From: an uncultured Parvibacter sp.
GTDB lineage: Bacteria > Actinomycetota > Coriobacteriia > Coriobacteriales > Eggerthellaceae
Length of the DNA stretch: 13,496 bases
NCBI GenBank assembly: GCA_910587945.1
Contig: CAJUNI010000062.1
Span: 1 to 13,496 of the forward strand
Direction of reading: 5' to 3'
The translations under genes and the position numbers were made by a program. Shown here piece after piece: positions 12,274 to 13,496 of this stretch (position 1 is its first letter; the number at the start of each line of letters is the position of its first letter). The notes under the pieces are model-generated. The model did not search any database, was not told where the DNA came from, and saw only the letters and a list, made by a program, of their open reading frames with translations.

Positions 12274-13496
12274 GCCGCGCGAGAGTGCTTTTTGCGAGCA
12301 CTTACTCCAAGGAAGAGAAGGAATGCGCCGAGGCCCAAGAGTGCCATGGCGCCATAAAGGAGCCGATAGCCCATCAGGGGCAGAAGCGCTCCCAATACAA
12401 CCGGGCCCACGCCAACGCCGGCGTCAAGCAATATATAAAACGTCGCGTTGGCTAGGCTCAGGCGCTCATCAGGGGTGGCTTTGACGGCCATAGAAAGGCC
12501 GCAGGACTGAATGGTGCCCACCCCAAATCCCAACAAAAATGCAGCGCCTAAAATCATCCAATCGTTGGAAGCCAATGCCAGAACCACCATGCCAAGGGCG
12601 AAGGCGAAAAAGGCCGGCGTCATAACCGGGCGTGGGCCAATGCGGTCAAAGGCGCGCCCTGTAAAGGGCCGTGTGATAAACATGCTCAAGGCATAGACCA
12701 CAAAGAACACGCTTGCGGCACGACTTAAATCGAGCTCTTGGGCGTAGGGGGTCAAAAAGGTTAAGAGGCTTGAATAGCCAAAGAAAATGAGTCCGCAAAC
12801 CACGGAAATCGGAATGACACAGGGCTCGATAAACTTTCGCAGGCCTGACGGGGTAGGGGCTGTTGCCTGCGCGGTTGCCCGAGAGGTTGCTCGGGCCGAG
12901 GCGGACATGGGAGCCGGGCGCGAGGAATCGGCTGCTTTCAGCTCCCGGGTTGCTTCGGCTGGAGCATCACTTTCCCAGGCGGCTGCCTCATCCATTGCTT
13001 CTTCCTCGGCCTGCAGTGCCGAGCGCTGCTGAGTGCGTGGGGAAAGGGTTAAGGCTGCGGTGCAGGGAATGCTTAAGAATGCCGTGGCCAGGGCAATAAT
13101 GAAGAGTGTTTGGTAACCAAAATTGTTCGCAAGAAAAATCCCCAGGAATGGTCCAATGGCTGCACCCAAGGTGACGGAGAGCATGTAGTAGCCAATGCCT
13201 TCGCCCTTGCGAGCGGGCGGAATGATGCTCGTAACCACCGTGGCAATGGTGGTGGAACAAATGCCATAGGCCATGCCGTGAATAAAGCGCAGGCCGATAA
13301 GCATGCCAAGGGTCTCGGGTGCTAAATACAGCGCGCTTAAGAGGGTGTCGGCAACCGCTCCCCACAAAAGCAAGCGCTTCAGTTTGCCGCTACTCATGAG
13401 AAGGGCGCTTAAAAAGCGCGAGACCAAGGTGCCAATGATGAAGGCACTTGCCAAAAGGGCAGCAAGGGTAGCTACGGTTTGGTAGGTGTCTAAGGC
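12270..13496 (-). CDS. MFS transporter, N-terminus cut by the window edge
   Basis: A major facilitator superfamily secondary transporter, 408 residues visible. The frame is open to base 13496 (reading ALDTYQTVATLAAL before the TTG at 13454), so that TTG is not the start and the first helix or so is missing. About 11 hydrophobic helices remain in two halves. The second-half loop motif TGRAFDRIGPRP (motif A-like, (G/D)-R-x-G-R type) and the RFIHGMAYGICST stretch of helix 4 identify the family. The halves are joined by a long central loop (about 65 residues, encoded by 12830-13040) that is Ala/Glu/Ser/Thr-rich and low in complexity, longer than usual. The C-terminus is basic (SARKKHSRAA). The substrate is unknown; drug or small-metabolite efflux is the most common role of such proteins. 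It converges with the HD gene, with overlapping stop codons. Confidence 0.9.
   Translation of the reverse strand, partial: ALDTYQTVATLAALLASAFIIGTLVSRFLSALLMSSGKLKRLLLWGAVADTLLSALYLAPETLGMLIGLRFIHGMAYGICSTTIATVVTSIIPPARKGEGIGYYMLSVTLGAAIGPFLGIFLANNFGYQTLFIIALATAFLSIPCTAALTLSPRTQQRSALQAEEEAMDEAAAWESDAPAEATRELKAADSSRPAPMSASARATSRATAQATAPTPSGLRKFIEPCVIPISVVCGLIFFGYSSLLTFLTPYAQELDLSRAASVFFVVYALSMFITRPFTGRAFDRIGPRPVMTPAFFAFALGMVVLALASNDWMILGAAFLLGFGVGTIQSCGLSMAVKATPDERLSLANATFYILLDAGVGVGPVVLGALLPLMGYRLLYGAMALLGLGAFLLFLGVSARKKHSRAA

Noticed and set aside
13452..13454. TTG as the start of the MFS transporter
   Set aside because: The frame stays open to the window edge and the extra residues continue a membrane helix, so the gene is simply truncated by the window.

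Overview
The window (13.5 kb, GC-moderate by eye, strongly coding on both strands) reads as chromosomal core sequence of an anaerobic, hydrogenase-carrying Gram-positive-like bacterium. A CIRCE-controlled groESL operon, a hypAB pair beside tatC, and Ala/Pro-rich low-complexity linkers make Coriobacteriia (Eggerthellaceae-like) my best guess. That placement is an inference from general gene character and has low to moderate certainty.

Layout, left to right. (1) 1-2661, plus strand: the 3' half of tatC, then hypA and hypB almost head to tail (nickel insertion for [NiFe] hydrogenases), then, behind a perfect 11-bp hairpin, a membrane-anchored ComEC-like metallo-beta-lactamase-fold hydrolase. (2) 2662-3739: a leader with a compact nested inverted-repeat element, then nadE (NAD synthetase) starting at a GTG with an ideal Shine-Dalgarno. 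(3) 3740-6150: a long intergenic region ending in a sigma-A-type promoter and a CIRCE operator, then groES-groEL and a strong terminator. (4) 6167-6549, minus strand: a small BrnA/CopG-like orphan antitoxin with its own AT-rich, repeat-bearing promoter, followed upstream by the terminator of the next operon. (5) 6663-10001, minus strand: an apparent three-gene unit. In transcription order it is a fusion protein (hypoxanthine/uracil-DNA glycosylase plus NAD(P)HX epimerase), an ABC ATPase with a Pro/Ala-rich N-terminal extension, and a translationally coupled ABC-2 permease. (6) 10130-11272, plus strand: a putative heavy-metal exporter with a Cys/His-rich loop, possibly read from a leaderless mRNA. 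(7) 11273-12273, plus strand: a 398-bp gap holding a promoter and a highly foldable approximately 160-nt 5' leader, then an HD-domain hydrolase. (8) 12270-13496, minus strand: an MFS transporter, cut by the window edge, whose stop overlaps that of the HD gene.

Themes. TatC and HypAB fit one pathway, assembly and Tat export of [NiFe] hydrogenase. NadE makes NAD and the epimerase half of the fusion repairs hydrated NAD(P)H, although the two genes are 5 kb apart. The most unusual item is the glycosylase-epimerase fusion, which joins a DNA-deamination repair domain to a metabolite-repair domain in one uninterrupted 509-residue frame. The next most unusual are two structured leaders (2766-2876 and 11492-11651) that I could not assign to a known RNA class. 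No rRNA, tRNA, CRISPR array, transposase or phage gene was seen.
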